6,654 bases of DNA from Bdellovibrionales bacterium. Lineage in GTDB: Bacteria > Bdellovibrionota > Bdellovibrionia > Bdellovibrionales > JAMPXM01. Position 1 is the first letter of the stretch. Each line of letters starts with the position of its first letter. Both the position numbers and the translations under genes were made by a program. Positions 5,191-6,654 of the stretch are shown here, one piece after another. The stretch lies in NCBI GenBank assembly GCA_005792225.1, contig SXSP01000419.1:1-6654 (forward strand), read 5' to 3'. The notes beneath the pieces were generated by a model that did no database searches, was not told the DNA's origin, and was given only the letters and a program-made list of their open reading frames with translations.

Positions 5191-6654
5191 CTACTTCTCC
5201 ACCGTTACGGTGATGCCGGAGCCGCGGCGGGCGATTTGGACACTGACGTCGCTCACGTAGTTTTGGACGACGACGTCGATGGTTTCGCCTCCGACTTCGA
5301 GGCCGGTGATGCGGACGGTTTCGAGAGAATCTGGAAGACGAGGTCGTGAGAAAGAGACGCGTTTGTGCCAGCCGTCCACTTTTATTCCCAAGAGGGATTG
5401 CAGCATGACGTAGACGCTTCCGGCGGCCCACGCTTGCGGGGAGCAGGCGTGGGGGTAGAGTGTTGGTGCCTCGCCTTCGCGTCGCGCGAAGCCGCAGTAG
5501 ACTTCGGGCATACGTTGCAGGTCCATGTACATGGCGCTGCGGAACATGCCGTTGAAGATGCGTTCGACTTCATCTTTATAGCCGGCCTTGGCGATACCCC
5601 AGGCGACGAGAGAGACATCATGGGGCCAGACGGAGCCATTGTGGTAAGACATCGGGTTGAATCTGGCGGCGTCGGCGGCGATCGTGCGAATGCCCCAGCC
5701 CGAGAAGCTCTCGGGCGCCATGAGGGTCTCGACGAGTGCGGGAACGCGCTCGTCTTTCACGATGCCGGAGAAGAGGCAGTGGCCCGCGTTTGAGCTCTTG
5801 ACGCGGCAAGGTTTCTTGTCGCCATCGAGGGCGAGCGCGAATGTTTTGAGATCGTCGAGCCAGAAGGCTCGGTCGAATTTTTCTTTGAAGTCTTCGGCTT
5901 GGTTGCGGAGCGATTCGGCGAGGTCGCGGAGACCGATGGCTTCGGCCATTTTGGCGCCTTCGATTTTCGCCTTGTACGCGTAGCCTTGGACTTCGCAAAG
6001 GGCGATGGGTCCACGGGCGTCGCGGCCGTCGGCATGGAAGATGGAGTCGGTTGAATCTTTCCAGCCCTGGTGGATGAGGCCGTTGGGATTTTCACGTTCG
6101 TACTCGATGAAGCCGTCTCCATCGCGGTCACCGTACCGATCGAGCCAAAAGATCGCCTGCTCAAAAGCCGGCCAGTTGGCGCGGATCGTTTCGACATCGC
6201 CCGTGCGCGTGAGGTACTGCCCGCCCAAGATAACGAAGAGCGGAGTTGAGTCGATACTTCCGTAGTACATTCCGAAGGGGATTTCCTTGAGGTTCGCCAT
6301 TTCACCGAAGCGAACTTCGTGGATGATTTTTCCCGGAGTTGCTTCGCGCTCCGGGATACGTTCTTTGGCCTGCGTTGCCGCGAGATACTGGATCACGCCC
6401 TTGGCGAGCGACGGGTTCGCCCAAAGACATTGGAGAGCCGTGATGATGCCGTCGCGACCGAAGGCCGCGCAGAACCAAGGGATGCCGGCGTAAGGGTAAC
6501 TTCCGCCGCGGTCGGTTTCGGTGGTCATCATGACGAGATCGTCGGTGGATCTTCGCATCCAACTGTCGAACTGTTCGTTAGATGTTCTAACGCCGCAGTA
6601 GGCTTGGCGGCCGGCCATGTGATCCGCATGATTTTTTTTGAGGCCGCTCGCGTA
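5191..6654 (-). CDS. Amylo-alpha-1,6-glucosidase (glycogen debranching enzyme, GH133-type), 5' end cut by window edge
   Basis: The reading frame runs from the right edge (in frame at 6654) to the TAG at 5193-5191, giving 487 residues. The ATG at 6618 is internal, because the frame stays open upstream of it. The visible part is the (alpha/alpha)6-barrel catalytic domain (GDE_C, PF06202). Hallmarks are RTSNEQFD (23-30), YPYAGIPWFCAAFGRDGI (53-70), a DRDGDG loop (176-181), QGWKDSTDS (196-204), GWGIRT (319-324), NPMSYHNGSVWPHD (333-346) and CSPQAWAAG (404-412). Asp200 in WKDS is where I would place a catalytic acid, by analogy with related barrels. Residues from about 425 form a C-terminal beta-rich tail. 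The family hydrolyses alpha-1,6 branch glucose in glycogen or limit dextrins in the cytoplasm. Full-length bacterial homologues are about 700 residues, so the usual N-terminal domain and start lie beyond the window. No signs of damage are visible. It converges on the transposase gene with a 14-base gap. Confidence 0.96.
   Translation of the reverse strand, partial: YASGLKKNHADHMAGRQAYCGVRTSNEQFDSWMRRSTDDLVMMTTETDRGGSYPYAGIPWFCAAFGRDGIITALQCLWANPSLAKGVIQYLAATQAKERIPEREATPGKIIHEVRFGEMANLKEIPFGMYYGSIDSTPLFVILGGQYLTRTGDVETIRANWPAFEQAIFWLDRYGDRDGDGFIEYERENPNGLIHQGWKDSTDSIFHADGRDARGPIALCEVQGYAYKAKIEGAKMAEAIGLRDLAESLRNQAEDFKEKFDRAFWLDDLKTFALALDGDKKPCRVKSSNAGHCLFSGIVKDERVPALVETLMAPESFSGWGIRTIAADAARFNPMSYHNGSVWPHDVSLVAWGIAKAGYKDEVERIFNGMFRSAMYMDLQRMPEVYCGFARREGEAPTLYPHACSPQAWAAGSVYVMLQSLLGIKVDGWHKRVSFSRPRLPDSLETVRITGLEVGGETIDVVVQNYVSDVSVQIARRGSGITVTVEK

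Noticed and set aside
5365..5793. 142-codon plus-strand frame
   Set aside because: It lies antisense to conserved motifs of the debranching enzyme and has no recognisable family.

Overview
The window is from a Gram-negative bacterium with moderately high G+C. The mix of a soluble PAS-type hybrid kinase, a REP-associated transposase of a type I associate with deltaproteobacteria-like lineages, and a bacterial-type glycogen debranching enzyme fits Bdellovibrionota, Myxococcota or relatives. This placement is inference only, because no rRNA or tRNA gene is present.

Layout. Positions 1-1673 (minus strand) hold the 5' part of a hybrid sensor histidine kinase: two PAS domains, HisKA, HATPase and the start of a receiver domain that runs off the left edge. 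A divergent spacer of about 350 bases follows (1674-2019). It has an AT-rich block and a stem-loop-like element but no recognisable gene. On the plus strand, 2020-2421 encodes a small cysteine-containing four-helix protein of the DUF326 (copper-storage-like) family. A large, divergent adenosine-deaminase-superfamily enzyme follows at 2475-4118. The two are 53 bases apart and probably cotranscribed.

The 413 bases after the deaminase (4119-4531) hold no gene. They contain three direct copies of a short repeat (about 20-33 bases) and several small inverted repeats. Immediately downstream, 4532-5176 encodes an intact REP-associated tyrosine (Y1, HUH) transposase. Repeats beside such a transposase look like a REPtron, in which a domesticated single-strand transposase lies among the repeats it acts on. 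Positions 5191-6654 (minus strand) carry the C-terminal part of an amylo-alpha-1,6-glucosidase. It converges on the transposase, with 14 bases and a GC-rich hairpin between them, and its N-terminal part lies beyond the right edge.

The genes do not form one pathway. The two most distinctive elements are the deaminase-like enzyme, which keeps its zinc ligands and catalytic Glu but has changed two substrate-contacting positions and has large extra segments, and the transposase with its repeat cluster.
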